Source: Planctomycetota bacterium
GTDB lineage: Bacteria; Planctomycetota; Planctomycetia; Pirellulales; Thermoguttaceae
Length of the DNA stretch: 64,000 nt
NCBI GenBank assembly: GCA_029550925.1
Contig: JAKPGL010000030.1
Span: 1 to 64,000, forward strand
Reading direction: 5' to 3'
Shown here: positions 16,952 to 26,264 of the stretch, piece after piece
Layout of the letters: each line of letters begins with the position of its first letter
Position numbering within the stretch: position 1 is the first letter of the stretch
Translations under genes and position numbers: made by a program
The notes under the pieces: model-generated
What the model saw: the letters and a program-made list of their open reading frames with translations, nothing else
Told to the model about the DNA's origin: nothing
Databases searched by the model: none

Positions 16952-19336
16952 ATGAAGTGTTCCGATTCTTTACTGCCAATCGCCTCGGAAAGGGCTTGGC
17001 GTTGTGATCTCTTGCCCACAGACGCCATCCTCGGCAAATCCTTGGCAGCCACGGGGAGGTTCTCTAGGCCGAGCAGAAGAGGATTTGGGCGACTGGTTTT
17101 AGTGGGTTGGTTGGTTTTTGGGTTTGCAGGTCTGCTTTGGGCCAAAGTACCGCCGGAATGGACCCTGCTGGGCGATCGGCCCGGGGATCGGCTGTTGACC
17201 GAGTACTTCCGCATGGAAACAAAAAAGCTGACCGACGCTTGCCTGACGGACATTACCTCCTTGGACCAATGGAAACAACGGCGGGAGTTGTACCATCGGC
17301 AGTTTCGTCAGATGCTGGGGCTGGACCCTATGCCGCCTCGGACAGAGCTCAAACCGGTGATTACCGGCCAGGTGGAGGCGGAGGATATTGTGGTGGAAAA
17401 GCTCCATTTCCAATCGTTGCCCGGCCTTTATGTAACCGGTAATCTTTATCGGCCCAAAAAGGTCAACGAGCCGTTGCCAGCGGTGTTGTACGTGTGTGGT
17501 CATGGGGGGGTCAAAAAGGGGGGGATTAGTTATGGAAACAAGTGCCACTATCAGCACCACGGCGTTTGGTTTGCCCGGCATGGATACATTTGCCTCACGA
17601 TCGACACCATCCAACTGGGCGAAATTGAGGGCCTTCACCACGGCACGTATCGCGAGAGGATGTGGTGGTGGAATAGCTACGGCTATACGCCGGCCGGCGT
17701 GGAGGCATGGAATTGCGTGCGGGCCTTGGACTACTTGCAGAGCAGGAAAGAGGTCGATCCGAAACGACTTGGCGTAACGGGCCGAAGCGGCGGCGGGGCT
17801 TATAGTTGGTGGATTGCCGCCTTGGACGAACGGATTCAGGCCGCTGTACCCGTGGCCGGGATCACCGACTTGCAAAACCATATCGTGGATGGCTGTGTAG
17901 AGGGGCATTGCGACTGTATGTACCTGGTCAACACCTACCAGTGGGATTATCCGTTGGTAGCCGCCTTGATTGCCCCCAGGCCGCTGCTTTTAGGTAATAC
18001 CGACGACGATAGTATCTTTCCTCTGGACGGCGTGGACCGGCTTTTTGAGAAGGTACGGCGGATTTATCAGCTCTACGGGGCGGAGGAGAAATTCGATAAG
18101 GCCATTTTCCCTGGCGGGCATCAGGACCTGCCGGAGTTGCAAAAGGCCGCCTTTGCCTTCTTCGATAAACATCTGAAAGGCATCCAGCGGGACCCCGGCG
18201 AGGTGGGACGGAAACTTTTTGAGACAGAACAGTTGAAGGTCTTCCCGCAGTTGCCGACCGATCAGATCAATACGACGATCCAAGAGAGATTTGTCCGGTT
18301 GGCCCCAGCGGCCTCGCCGCCGGAGTCGAAAGAGGCTTGGCAGCAGCAGACGGCCCAGTGGATGGAGTCCCTTCAAGAGAAGACCTTTCGTGCTTGGCCG
18401 AAAAATCCGCCGCCGCTTCAGGTGCAATCGGTTTGGCGGGCCGAGGTCGCTGGTCTTCAGGCCGCTCAGTATGAACTGACCAGTCAGGAATCGGTTCGGC
18501 TGCCGCTGCTTACGCTCCAGAAATCGGGCGCCGCCGTCCATGCTGCCAAGACCAAGGAGGCGTTTTTTGTACTGCTGGCCGAGCAGAACCAGTGGCAGTC
18601 GTTCCTCCGACGTTTGCCGGAGGAATTGGCCCGTCGGTTAGACCCGGAACTTGCCAAGACAGAGGAGACCCCAAAGCCGAAATCGAAAGAAACGGCGGCC
18701 AAAGAGCCGGCGGTTGAAAAAACCAGTCCTCCAGCAAAACAGACTCCTCCGGCAAGACAGGAAATCGCAAAGAAGCCTGCCGTTCCCTCGGCCCCTACTG
18801 GCCCAGCCATTCCGCCGGAAGTCTGGGATGCGGCCTTTCGGGCTTTGGAGGGCGGCCGGACGTTGGTCGTATTTGCCCCACGGGGCGTTGGACCGACTGC
18901 CTTTAATCCGGCGGAACGCAAACAGGTGCAGGTCCGCCGCCGGTTCATGCTCCTGGGCCAGACGCTGGAAGGGATGCAACTGTGGGACGTTCGGCGGGCG
19001 ATCCAGGCTGCTCGTACCCTCGCTGACTTGCAAAACGCACAATGGCAATGGATGGGACGGGGCGACGGAGCGGGAATGCTTGTGTATGCCGCCTTGTTGG
19101 AACCGGTGCCGGATCGACTGCTGCTTTACCAACCGCCTGCTAGTCATCGGGACGGCTTGGCGCTGTTGAACGTGCGGCAGATTTGGGACATGCCGGAGGC
19201 CCTGGCCGTTGCCGCCTGCCGGACGAAGGTCCAACTCCATACCACCAAGCCCGAGATAGCCGAATTGGCCCGGCAAGTGATCCGGCGTCTGGGCCTGGAA
19301 GCCGATCGCCTGGAACTGGTCCGGGCGCCGGAATGA
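16952..19336 (+). CDS. Exported alpha/beta hydrolase (acetyl-xylan esterase-like)
   Basis: A 794-residue protein with a long N-terminal region and a membrane/signal segment at about 48-65 (LVLVGWLVFGFAGLLWA). The hydrolase domain spans about 150-410. It shows the nucleophile elbow GRSGGGA (Ser 279), the acid near Asp 351 (GNTDDDSIFP) and the catalytic His 390 (GGHQDLPE), in the order typical of alpha/beta hydrolases related to acetyl-xylan and glucuronoyl esterases. The C-terminal 380 residues contain a Pro/Lys/Ala-rich linker (about 570-620) and then a further domain I cannot name. GAGGAG precedes the start. A role in removing ester groups from plant or algal polysaccharides is likely but inferred. 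Confidence 0.8.
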   Translation: MKCSDSLLPIASERAWRCDLLPTDAILGKSLAATGRFSRPSRRGFGRLVLVGWLVFGFAGLLWAKVPPEWTLLGDRPGDRLLTEYFRMETKKLTDACLTDITSLDQWKQRRELYHRQFRQMLGLDPMPPRTELKPVITGQVEAEDIVVEKLHFQSLPGLYVTGNLYRPKKVNEPLPAVLYVCGHGGVKKGGISYGNKCHYQHHGVWFARHGYICLTIDTIQLGEIEGLHHGTYRERMWWWNSYGYTPAGVEAWNCVRALDYLQSRKEVDPKRLGVTGRSGGGAYSWWIAALDERIQAAVPVAGITDLQNHIVDGCVEGHCDCMYLVNTYQWDYPLVAALIAPRPLLLGNTDDDSIFPLDGVDRLFEKVRRIYQLYGAEEKFDKAIFPGGHQDLPELQKAAFAFFDKHLKGIQRDPGEVGRKLFETEQLKVFPQLPTDQINTTIQERFVRLAPAASPPESKEAWQQQTAQWMESLQEKTFRAWPKNPPPLQVQSVWRAEVAGLQAAQYELTSQESVRLPLLTLQKSGAAVHAAKTKEAFFVLLAEQNQWQSFLRRLPEELARRLDPELAKTEETPKPKSKETAAKEPAVEKTSPPAKQTPPARQEIAKKPAVPSAPTGPAIPPEVWDAAFRALEGGRTLVVFAPRGVGPTAFNPAERKQVQVRRRFMLLGQTLEGMQLWDVRRAIQAARTLADLQNAQWQWMGRGDGAGMLVYAALLEPVPDRLLLYQPPASHRDGLALLNVRQIWDMPEALAVAACRTKVQLHTTKPEIAELARQVIRRLGLEADRLELVRAPE

Positions 19337-19393
19337 TTTTCCCGCTGAACTAAGACAGGACCAATTGGGTCTTTTCCGCCGGGAACGTTATGA

Positions 19394-19438
19394 AAACCAA
19401 AGGGCGGGACGGCAAGATATGCGGTCCCGCCCTGGTTT
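19394..19438. terminator. Bidirectional terminator-like hairpin
   Basis: A strong stem pairs GGGCGGGAC with GTCCCGCCC, extended outward by AAACC with GGTTT, around a short AT-rich loop. It lies between the convergent hydrolase gene and the small minus-strand gene and could serve both. Confidence 0.7.
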
Positions 19439-19496
19439 GTGAAGTTTATGGGGCCCCGAGAGGATCGGCCCCAACAGAGGAATCGCCCTGCTTGGT

Positions 19497-19706
19497 TTAT
19501 TCGTCGTCCAAGCCGGTCAGCCCCGAATAATCCGAACGGTCCTGCGGATGCCACAAAGGCAAACCTTTTTGGATCCGCTCGGCTAAGATACGGATTTTCG
19601 CCGGCGAACCGGCCGGCGCATCCGTAGGCGTAAAGTCGTCGGTTTCCTGAGGAACGAAGTCCTCATCATGGCCGCATTGCAAAATCGCCTCAAACACGTT
19701 CCGCAT
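19497..19706 (-). CDS. Small conserved protein of unknown function
   Basis: A 69-residue acidic protein. Its C-terminal half, KIRILAERIQKGLPLWHPQD followed by RSDYSGLTG, matches a pattern I associate with small conserved planctomycete proteins of unknown function, which supports it as a real gene rather than a chance frame. There is no signal peptide or membrane segment. GGGG lies nine bases before the ATG. It ends just past the terminator-like hairpin shared with the hydrolase gene. Confidence 0.6.
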   Translation of the reverse strand: MRNVFEAILQCGHDEDFVPQETDDFTPTDAPAGSPAKIRILAERIQKGLPLWHPQDRSDYSGLTGLDDE

Positions 19707-20264
19707 AGAGGAATACCCCTTTCTTCAAAAACAGGGACCATCCCGGCTCTGAGCAGGGCCCCCTTGTCCAATGCCGGGACACGAGAGAGAACCACCTGCC
19801 AAACTATCGAAGCCGATAGCCCTTTCGGAGGGAAAGAATACCCACTCCAGAAGGGCGGGGGCAGGCTTCGATCAAAGACTCTTTATTATTACCTCTTAAA
19901 AACAGTTGTCAAGTAGGGGAAGAGGAAAAATTGCCCCATTGCGTTTCGCCCGCTAAGCAGGGGGGCCCTAAGAAAAGAAGTCGGGTTGTCTTCCCCGTGA
20001 AAACGCCCGATCCAGCCCCTCTCCCACCCGCCCCCCTTGCGGACGAGACCCTCTGCCCGCCCTCCCCTCGTGGGAGAGGCTGTCGGAGCAAAGCGAAGCC
20101 GGGGGAGAGAGTAGCCTGGACTACCGCTAGAGCGGGAGTGACCATTTGGTTCTGGATTCCCGCTGATGTGGGAATGACAGGGTACGGGTACACGGGAATG
20201 AGTAGGGTACGGGATTTTTTCAGCCAAAAGCAAATAGCCCGCTTCATTCAACGGGAAATTTCTC
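19707..20264. repeat. Intergenic region with hairpin repeats
   Basis: No gene is supported. From about 20010 to 20178 the region holds a CTCTCCC/GGGAGAGG hairpin block and, at its right end, fragments of the REP-like type (CTAGAGCGGGAGTGAC and ATTCCCGCTGATGTGGGAAT). Open frames that cross it are products of these repeats. Confidence 0.6.
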
Positions 20265-20891
20265 TTATCGGCTTCGCAGGTCGAACTGGGTGTAGCCGAT
20301 GCCGCCGATGTCGGTGGCCACTTCGCAGCCCAGCTCGGTTTGGCTGTTGTAGCGGGCCGGTATGGTTTCCCGGCCACCGATCTGCTTGGACACTTTGACC
20401 CGATACAAGCCCAGATAAACGCCGGAGAACTTTTCGTCTTGGCCGCTCATACTGGCCATGCCCCCTAGGTCTGTCGTGCCGGAGGCGGGTTTGTAGGAGG
20501 GGCCTAAAAATGGCTCCGGTTCCAGGCTGACGGTAGCCCCTTCCAACGGCCGACCGTCCAACGTAACCAAAATGACGCAGGTAGTCCGGATAGCGGGCGA
20601 TCTGAGCCAGGAGGTGATCCGGTCGGCAATCTCTTGGCTGGTGATTTTGCCGTCGGCGTCTCGGTCGATCCGTTCCTTGGCGGCGGCCAAAGCGGGCGAC
20701 TGCTTCCACTCGTCCCGTTCCAGCATACCGCTACCATTTTTATCGTAGAGCCGAATCGCTTCGGCGGCCGCTTGGGCCGGGTCAATCTGGGGCGGCTTGG
20801 GCGGCTCCGGCCCCCGCCGACAACCCACCACCAGCCCCCCTAATACCGTCAGACTCCATGTTAGGCTTCGGAAAAAACGCACACTCCCCAT
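20265..20891 (-). CDS. EF-hand lipoprotein
   Basis: A 208-residue putative lipoprotein. The signal sequence ends in a lipobox-like VVGC, so the Cys would be lipidated. Two EF-hand-type calcium loops follow, DKNGSGMLERDE and DRDADGKITSQE, and then a beta-rich domain (LVTLDGRPLEGATVSLEP) of the carboxypeptidase-regulatory or transthyretin-like kind. The start at 20891 has GGGAGGAG upstream; the in-frame ATG further upstream does not. It lies 74 bp behind the DUF1559 gene on the same strand, an arrangement seen again at 53-55 kb, and the two probably form an operon. Confidence 0.75.
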   Translation of the reverse strand: MGSVRFFRSLTWSLTVLGGLVVGCRRGPEPPKPPQIDPAQAAAEAIRLYDKNGSGMLERDEWKQSPALAAAKERIDRDADGKITSQEIADRITSWLRSPAIRTTCVILVTLDGRPLEGATVSLEPEPFLGPSYKPASGTTDLGGMASMSGQDEKFSGVYLGLYRVKVSKQIGGRETIPARYNSQTELGCEVATDIGGIGYTQFDLRSR

Positions 20892-20965
20892 GGAACATTC
20901 TCCTCCCAGAAGCCATAAGACGGAAAGAGTTCCCCCCACCAGATAAGCTGCTGGTGCGAGCCGGA

Positions 20966-21981
20966 TCAATAGCTATCCGGAATGCTTTGCCCGTCGCGGC
21001 GGTTGCCGAGGAAGCTAAAAATCCTCAGGTCAATCGCATAGCTAAGCATCCGGGTCGATCCGTCGCACATCACCACATTGAACCCGGACGGATGAGCACT
21101 GCCAAACCGGTAGGTGCAGTCTTGATCGTTCGGCGTATCTTGCCTGGGCTGATAATTGGAAGCATCCGTCCTCAAATTTCCGTTCGCATCCAGTGGCGGT
21201 ACCCAACGATTCAGGTCCCAATCGTTCCCTTGAAAGGCAGAATTGTTATCCACGCAACTGTTGCCTGTGTAATAATAATTGGGATTAAGGTATTTTTCTC
21301 CGGCAAAGATGGTGTTGCTCAGGCCGTCTTTGATATGGGCCGGCTGCACCTCGGTCCGTTCACTGGAAATGCCGTCAAACTGCTGGAGCCAACTTGATAG
21401 ATCAACGAGCCAATTACAATTGGGGTATTTTTGGGGCAGTCCGTTTCACTAGTGGCGTTTCCTAAACGGACTACGGTACCTCCGTTGGCCGCGTAATCAG
21501 TTTTGCCCAGGGTGGTGGGGTTTCCGGCGTTCCATGTACCTTCGTAGGTTGGCAGGGCCTGGGGACGTCGGCGGGTAGGACAATAAAACAAGGAAACCAC
21601 CACAGAGCGTTGGAGAGTGAGGGCGGCGGTTTTGGCGCTGCCGGTAAGGCCGGCGCCCAGTTGATGGACATTCATTTGATCCAGATAGGGCAACAGGTTA
21701 TAGAGCCAGCCGCCAGGCTGTTGGGCCCCAAAGCCCATATCCGGGTCGCCGGTCCACATATAGCCCCAACCGCTGGAGGGAAAATGCCCGTGGACTTCGA
21801 CATGTTGCTGGGCGGCCCGGCCCAGTTGATAGAGGTTGTTTTTGCAATGGACATTTCGGGCCGCCTCCCGGGCCGATTGCACCGCCGGCAACAGCAGCGC
21901 AATCAAAATCCCGATAATCGTGATCACCACAAGCAGTTCGACCAGCGTGAACGCCCGCCCCCGCAGAAAAGCCCGTTTCAT
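20966..21981 (-). pseudogene. DUF1559 pilin-like protein gene with a frameshift
   Basis: The N-terminal part (start at 21981, GGGAGGG upstream) has the type IV prepilin leader with [12 protein letters not shown], so the residue before the cleavage site would be Ala rather than the usual Gly. The DUF1559 body continues to NGPRCSRPI and stops at 21319. The remaining family C-terminus, from [20 protein letters not shown] to RIFSFLGNRRDGQSIPDSY, is intact in another frame and ends at 20966. A single missing base near 21361 explains the break. It is either a true recent mutation or a sequencing error; both halves are otherwise well preserved. Confidence 0.8.
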
Positions 21982-22472
21982 GGCATCCCACCCTCCCATG
22001 ACCAATAGGATTTCCTTGCCCTCCCCACACTTCTTCCATATTATAATGTTTTCAAAAAGTGATGGCTATAGAATGGATGCGATAGGAAAAGGCGGGACAT
22101 TTCCCACCGGGTTGTATCTATCGCCTGGGGGAAATAGGTCCTGGGGGGCCAAGAAGAGGCATCCTTGTGAAAAAGGGGGGTTTCTCTTAAAGTAGAAATA
22201 AGAGCGGAGGGCTACCCCCCCTTCCTCCACTCGGCTAGGAAACAGAAGGTTTCCGGGGCCAGACAGGATTTCCAAGGAAATCTGCCGAATGGAGAGGGGC
22301 TGTCTTCCCCCCCTGACGGGAGAGGGTGGGAGAAAAGGAAAGAGGGAAATTGCCTTTTGCCCCTTCGACCGGCCTCTACGATATGGAGATACCAAGGCCC
22401 ACCGAGGGGAGAAGCAGTTTTGCACGCGGCGAATATGTTACGGAAAATCAACCGTCTTCGTAGGGAGCCAAG
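21982..22472. other. Gap between divergent genes with a hairpin block
   Basis: About 490 bases between the DUF1559 gene and citrate synthase, transcribed away from each other. A block at about 22285-22335 resembles the GAGAGG ... GGGAGAGGG hairpin type. No gene is visible; promoters for both sides are expected. Confidence 0.5.
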
Positions 22473-23786
22473 ATGACTCAAAACGAAAAAGCCGTCTTAA
22501 TGATCGGGGATCAGCGAGTCGAGTTGCCGATTTTGGTCGGCGCCCAGGGCGAACGGGCCATCGACATTACCCGGCTCCGGGAATTGACCGGCCTGGTAAC
22601 GTATGATCCGTCGCTTGCCAACACGGCCATCACCCAAAGCGCCATTACCTATATCGACGGCGAACGGGGTATCCTCCGTTACCGAGGCATCCCCATCGAG
22701 CAGTTTACCGAAAAGCCCAATTTTATCGAAGCGGCCTATCTATTGATCTTCGGCCATCTGCCGAACAAAACCGAACTGAGCCAATTCAGCGAAGCGCTGA
22801 CGGAAAACGAACTGTTGCACGAAGGCTTGACCCGCCAGTTCCATCATATTCCGTTAGATGCGCCGCCGATGGCGATATTGTCGGCCACCCTGAGCCATCT
22901 GGCCTGTTATCATCAGGAGTTTTTGAAGGTGGAGGATCCGGAGTCGTTTTTGGCCGTTGCGGCCCGGCTGATCAGCAAGGTGCGGACCATTGCCGCCTTC
23001 TCGTATCGGCGGTCCCAGGGCTTGCCATTTATCTATCCCGACCCCCATCTCCGCTACTGCGCCAACTTCCTGCACATGATGTTTTCCCTGCCGTACAAGC
23101 AGTATATCGTTACGCCGGAGATCGAAGACGCCCTGAACCTGGTCTTTATCCTCCACGCCGACCACGAGCAGAATTGTAGCACGATGACCGTCCGGACGGT
23201 CGGCTCGGCGAAGGCGAACCTTTTTGCTTCTTGCGCCGCGGGCGTCAGCGCCCTGTGGGGGCCGCTGCACGGCGGGGCCAACGTCGAAGTCATCCAAATG
23301 CTCGAGGGGATTCACCGGGGCGGCCTGACCCCCCAGCAGTGCATCGCTGCGGCCAAAGACAAGACCAATCCTTTCCGACTTTATGGCTTTGGCCACCGGA
23401 TTTATAAAAACTACGACCCCCGGGCCAAAATCCTCAAAGAGGCCTGCGAACGGGTGTTTGCCAAACTCAAGCATAAGGACCCGCTTTTAGACATCGCCCG
23501 GAAACTGGAAGAGCTGGCCCTGGCCGACCCGTATTTCGTCGAACGGAAACTGTATCCCAATGTCGATTTTTACAGCGGCATCCTGCTGCGAGCCATGGGC
23601 ATTCCGACCAATATGTTCACCGTCTGTTTTGCCATTGGTCGGCTGCCCGGCTGGATCGCCCAATGGAAGGAACAGCACGACAATCCGGAAAGCCGAATCA
23701 TCCGGCCCCGGCAGGTGTACATCGGCCCTGTGGAAGAAAAATATATCCCCCTGGCCGAACGCCCTACACCTCAGGTCATGCCATAA
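22473..23786 (+). CDS. gltA: Citrate synthase
   Basis: Condenses acetyl-CoA with oxaloacetate to give citrate, the entry step of the TCA cycle, in the cytoplasm. The 437-residue protein is a type II citrate synthase of normal length. The catalytic residues are all present: His 266 in GPLHGGAN, His 308 in GFGHRIYKNYDPR and Asp 365 in YPNVDFYSG. The N-terminal small domain typical of the type II (Gram-negative, hexameric) form is present (MIGDQRVELPILVG). The start is supported by GGGAG upstream. The neighbours are helicase genes, so it stands alone functionally. Confidence 0.97.
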   Translation: MTQNEKAVLMIGDQRVELPILVGAQGERAIDITRLRELTGLVTYDPSLANTAITQSAITYIDGERGILRYRGIPIEQFTEKPNFIEAAYLLIFGHLPNKTELSQFSEALTENELLHEGLTRQFHHIPLDAPPMAILSATLSHLACYHQEFLKVEDPESFLAVAARLISKVRTIAAFSYRRSQGLPFIYPDPHLRYCANFLHMMFSLPYKQYIVTPEIEDALNLVFILHADHEQNCSTMTVRTVGSAKANLFASCAAGVSALWGPLHGGANVEVIQMLEGIHRGGLTPQQCIAAAKDKTNPFRLYGFGHRIYKNYDPRAKILKEACERVFAKLKHKDPLLDIARKLEELALADPYFVERKLYPNVDFYSGILLRAMGIPTNMFTVCFAIGRLPGWIAQWKEQHDNPESRIIRPRQVYIGPVEEKYIPLAERPTPQVMP

Positions 23787-24012
23787 GCAGGCTCTATTGG
23801 CCGACCAGGTTAGGCAGAGTGTTGACGATCCTACCCAGGGCCGCTCCCGCAGGCGAGTTTGACCGTTTGTTGCCGCCGCCGGCTAATCCCAAGCCTTCAA
23901 CTCATCTGGCTAAACCCTCACAAAATCGGTAAACTATGTTTCCACGCTCGATGGCACAGCGATTCCCATCGGTTTTTCCCTTCTTCTAGGCCGATAGCAT
24001 GGAGGGTTTCTC

Positions 24013-26085
24013 ATGAGAATCAAAAAGGATGCGGTGGAGGAGATTTTGGGCCATCTGAATCCTGAGCAGCGTAAAGCGGCCACCCATGGCGACGGGCCGC
24101 TTCTGATCCTGGCCGGCGCCGGCGCCGGCAAAACCAATACCCTGGTCCATCGGGTGGCCTGGTTGGTCTTGCAGGGGGTGCAGCCGGGCCGAATCCTGCT
24201 CCTGACCTTTACCCGCCGGGCCGCCGCCGAAATGCTCCGCCGGGCCGAAATGCTATTGGCCCAAATCCGCCGCGGCAATAAAAAATCCAGCGGACTTACC
24301 AGCCAGGTCTGGGGCGGCACTTTCCATGCCGTGGCCACTCGGCTTCTGCGCCACTACGGGAAAGCCATCGGCCTGCCCAACGACTTTGTCATCCACGACC
24401 GTTCCGACTCGGAAGATTTCCTCCAAGTCCTCCGCACCGAACTGAAACTCAATAAGACGGATCGCCGGTTCCCCCAAAAAGGCGCCTGCATGGAAATCTA
24501 CAGCCGATGCGTCAACGCCCGAATGCCCCTGGCCGACGTACTCGCCGCGGTTTTCCCCTGGTGCGCCATGTGGGAAAAAGAGCTTGCCCAGCTATTTGAT
24601 ACCTATGTTCAGCGTAAACAGCAGTCCGGCATTCTCGACTATGATGATCTGCTCTTATATTGGCACGCCTTGCTGGAAGATCCCCAGGCCGGTCCGGTCC
24701 TACGCGGCATGTTCGATTACATCCTGGTCGATGAATATCAGGACACCAACCGCTTGCAGGCCGAGATTCTCTACATGCTTTCGCCCGACGGCCGGGGGCT
24801 TACCGTCGTGGGCGACGACGCCCAGGCCATCTACAGCTTCCGGGCCGCAGATATCCGCAATATCTTTGAATTCCCGGAACATTATCCCAATACCACGATC
24901 ATCACCCTGGAACAAAACTACCGTAGCACCCAGCCCATCCTGGAAGCCACCAACCATGTGATCGCCCAAGCCAAAAAACGTTATGAAAAAAACCTCTGGA
25001 CCGAGCGAACCGACGGCCCACGGCCGGAATTGGTCCTTTGCGAGGATGAACAGGAGCAGGCCGACCAGCTTATCCAACGCATCCTCGATCGTCGAGAGTC
25101 GGGCCTGCTGCTCCGACAGCAAGCCGTCCTCTTTCGCGCATCCCACCACAGTATGCTCCTGGAAACAGAGTTGAACCGTCGCAATATCCCCTATCACAAA
25201 TACGGCGGCCTGAAATTTTCGGAAACCGCCCATGTCAAAGACCTGTTGGCCATCCTCCGCCTGGCCGAAAACCCGCGGGATACGGTGGCCGGAATGCGCA
25301 TTTTGGTCCTACTGCCGGGCGTCGGGCCGAAAACCGCCAAACAACTGATGGAGCTGATCCAATCGACCGGCGGTGGGCTGGAAGCCTGGCGAGCGTGGAA
25401 ACCGCCTGCTGCTACGGCCAGGATTTGGACGAAGTGGCTGCGCCTGCTGCAACAACTGATCAGTTCGCCCAAAGACGTGTCCGCCCAAATCCATGCGGCC
25501 CGTACCTTCTACCAGCCGCTGCTAGAAGAAAAATACGACAACACCTACGCCCGCTCCCGAGATCTGGAACAACTGGAACTGATTGCCAGCCGGTATCCGG
25601 ACCGCCGCTCGTTTCTGGCCGAGATGGCCCTGGACCCGCCCTCTTCCACCCAGGACCTGGCCGGCCCGCCCATTCTGGACGAAGATTTTCTGATCCTCAG
25701 CACCATGCACTCGGCCAAGGGCCTGGAATGGGAGGCCGTCTATATCATCCACGCTTCGGACGGCAATATCCCGTCGGACATGACCACCGGGTCGCCGGAG
25801 CTTATCGACGAAGAACTGCGGCTTTTCTATGTGGCGCTGACGCGAGCCCGGAAGTACCTGGCCGTATTTTGCCCGCTGTTCCATTACTATGGGCCGTTCG
25901 GCAAGACGGACCAATACGGTATGGCCCAACTGACGCGGTTTTTACCTCGTTCGGTGCAGCGGTATTTCCAGGTGCAATCCGGCGGCCAAGCCGTACCCGG
26001 TCAACCGCACTTCTCCAAAAATCTCGCGCCGGCCCAATCCGTCTCCGCCAAGGTGCGTCAAAACCTCTCCCGGCTGTGGAAGTAG
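24013..26085 (+). CDS. UvrD/Rep/PcrA-type DNA helicase
   Basis: A 690-residue superfamily 1A 3'-5' DNA helicase. Motif I is GAGAGKT (Lys 40), motif II is DEYQDTN (Asp 240/Glu 241), motif III GDDAQAIYSFRAAD, motif IV QNYRS, and motif V/VI LSTMHSAKGLEW and VALTRARKYL. All catalytic motifs are intact. The length fits Rep/PcrA, but the C-terminal tail after motif VI is short. GGAGG precedes the ATG. The next gene on the same strand, 180 bp away, encodes a nuclease fused to another helicase of the same superfamily, suggesting a shared repair role. It could equally be the general PcrA of the cell. Confidence 0.93.
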   Translation: MRIKKDAVEEILGHLNPEQRKAATHGDGPLLILAGAGAGKTNTLVHRVAWLVLQGVQPGRILLLTFTRRAAAEMLRRAEMLLAQIRRGNKKSSGLTSQVWGGTFHAVATRLLRHYGKAIGLPNDFVIHDRSDSEDFLQVLRTELKLNKTDRRFPQKGACMEIYSRCVNARMPLADVLAAVFPWCAMWEKELAQLFDTYVQRKQQSGILDYDDLLLYWHALLEDPQAGPVLRGMFDYILVDEYQDTNRLQAEILYMLSPDGRGLTVVGDDAQAIYSFRAADIRNIFEFPEHYPNTTIITLEQNYRSTQPILEATNHVIAQAKKRYEKNLWTERTDGPRPELVLCEDEQEQADQLIQRILDRRESGLLLRQQAVLFRASHHSMLLETELNRRNIPYHKYGGLKFSETAHVKDLLAILRLAENPRDTVAGMRILVLLPGVGPKTAKQLMELIQSTGGGLEAWRAWKPPAATARIWTKWLRLLQQLISSPKDVSAQIHAARTFYQPLLEEKYDNTYARSRDLEQLELIASRYPDRRSFLAEMALDPPSSTQDLAGPPILDEDFLILSTMHSAKGLEWEAVYIIHASDGNIPSDMTTGSPELIDEELRLFYVALTRARKYLAVFCPLFHYYGPFGKTDQYGMAQLTRFLPRSVQRYFQVQSGGQAVPGQPHFSKNLAPAQSVSAKVRQNLSRLWK

Positions 26086-26264
26086 CTGTCTTGAGGGGCA
26101 ATAACTGGCGCGGTACCTTCGTTTGATCCAGCCGCCAGGCTCATCCTGCCGGAGCAGACACACGCTCTCATTCTCAACAGAGCTCGGCTAGGGTATGATC
26201 GATGGGAAAGTACCCGCCTTCTGTTTCTAAATTGGTAGCAATACGGTAGGGAGGCCAGGCTGCG

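Noticed and set aside
19909..20398. Several overlapping frames of 112-162 residues on both strands
   Set aside because: They run through hairpin repeats and have repeat-derived composition without any domain.
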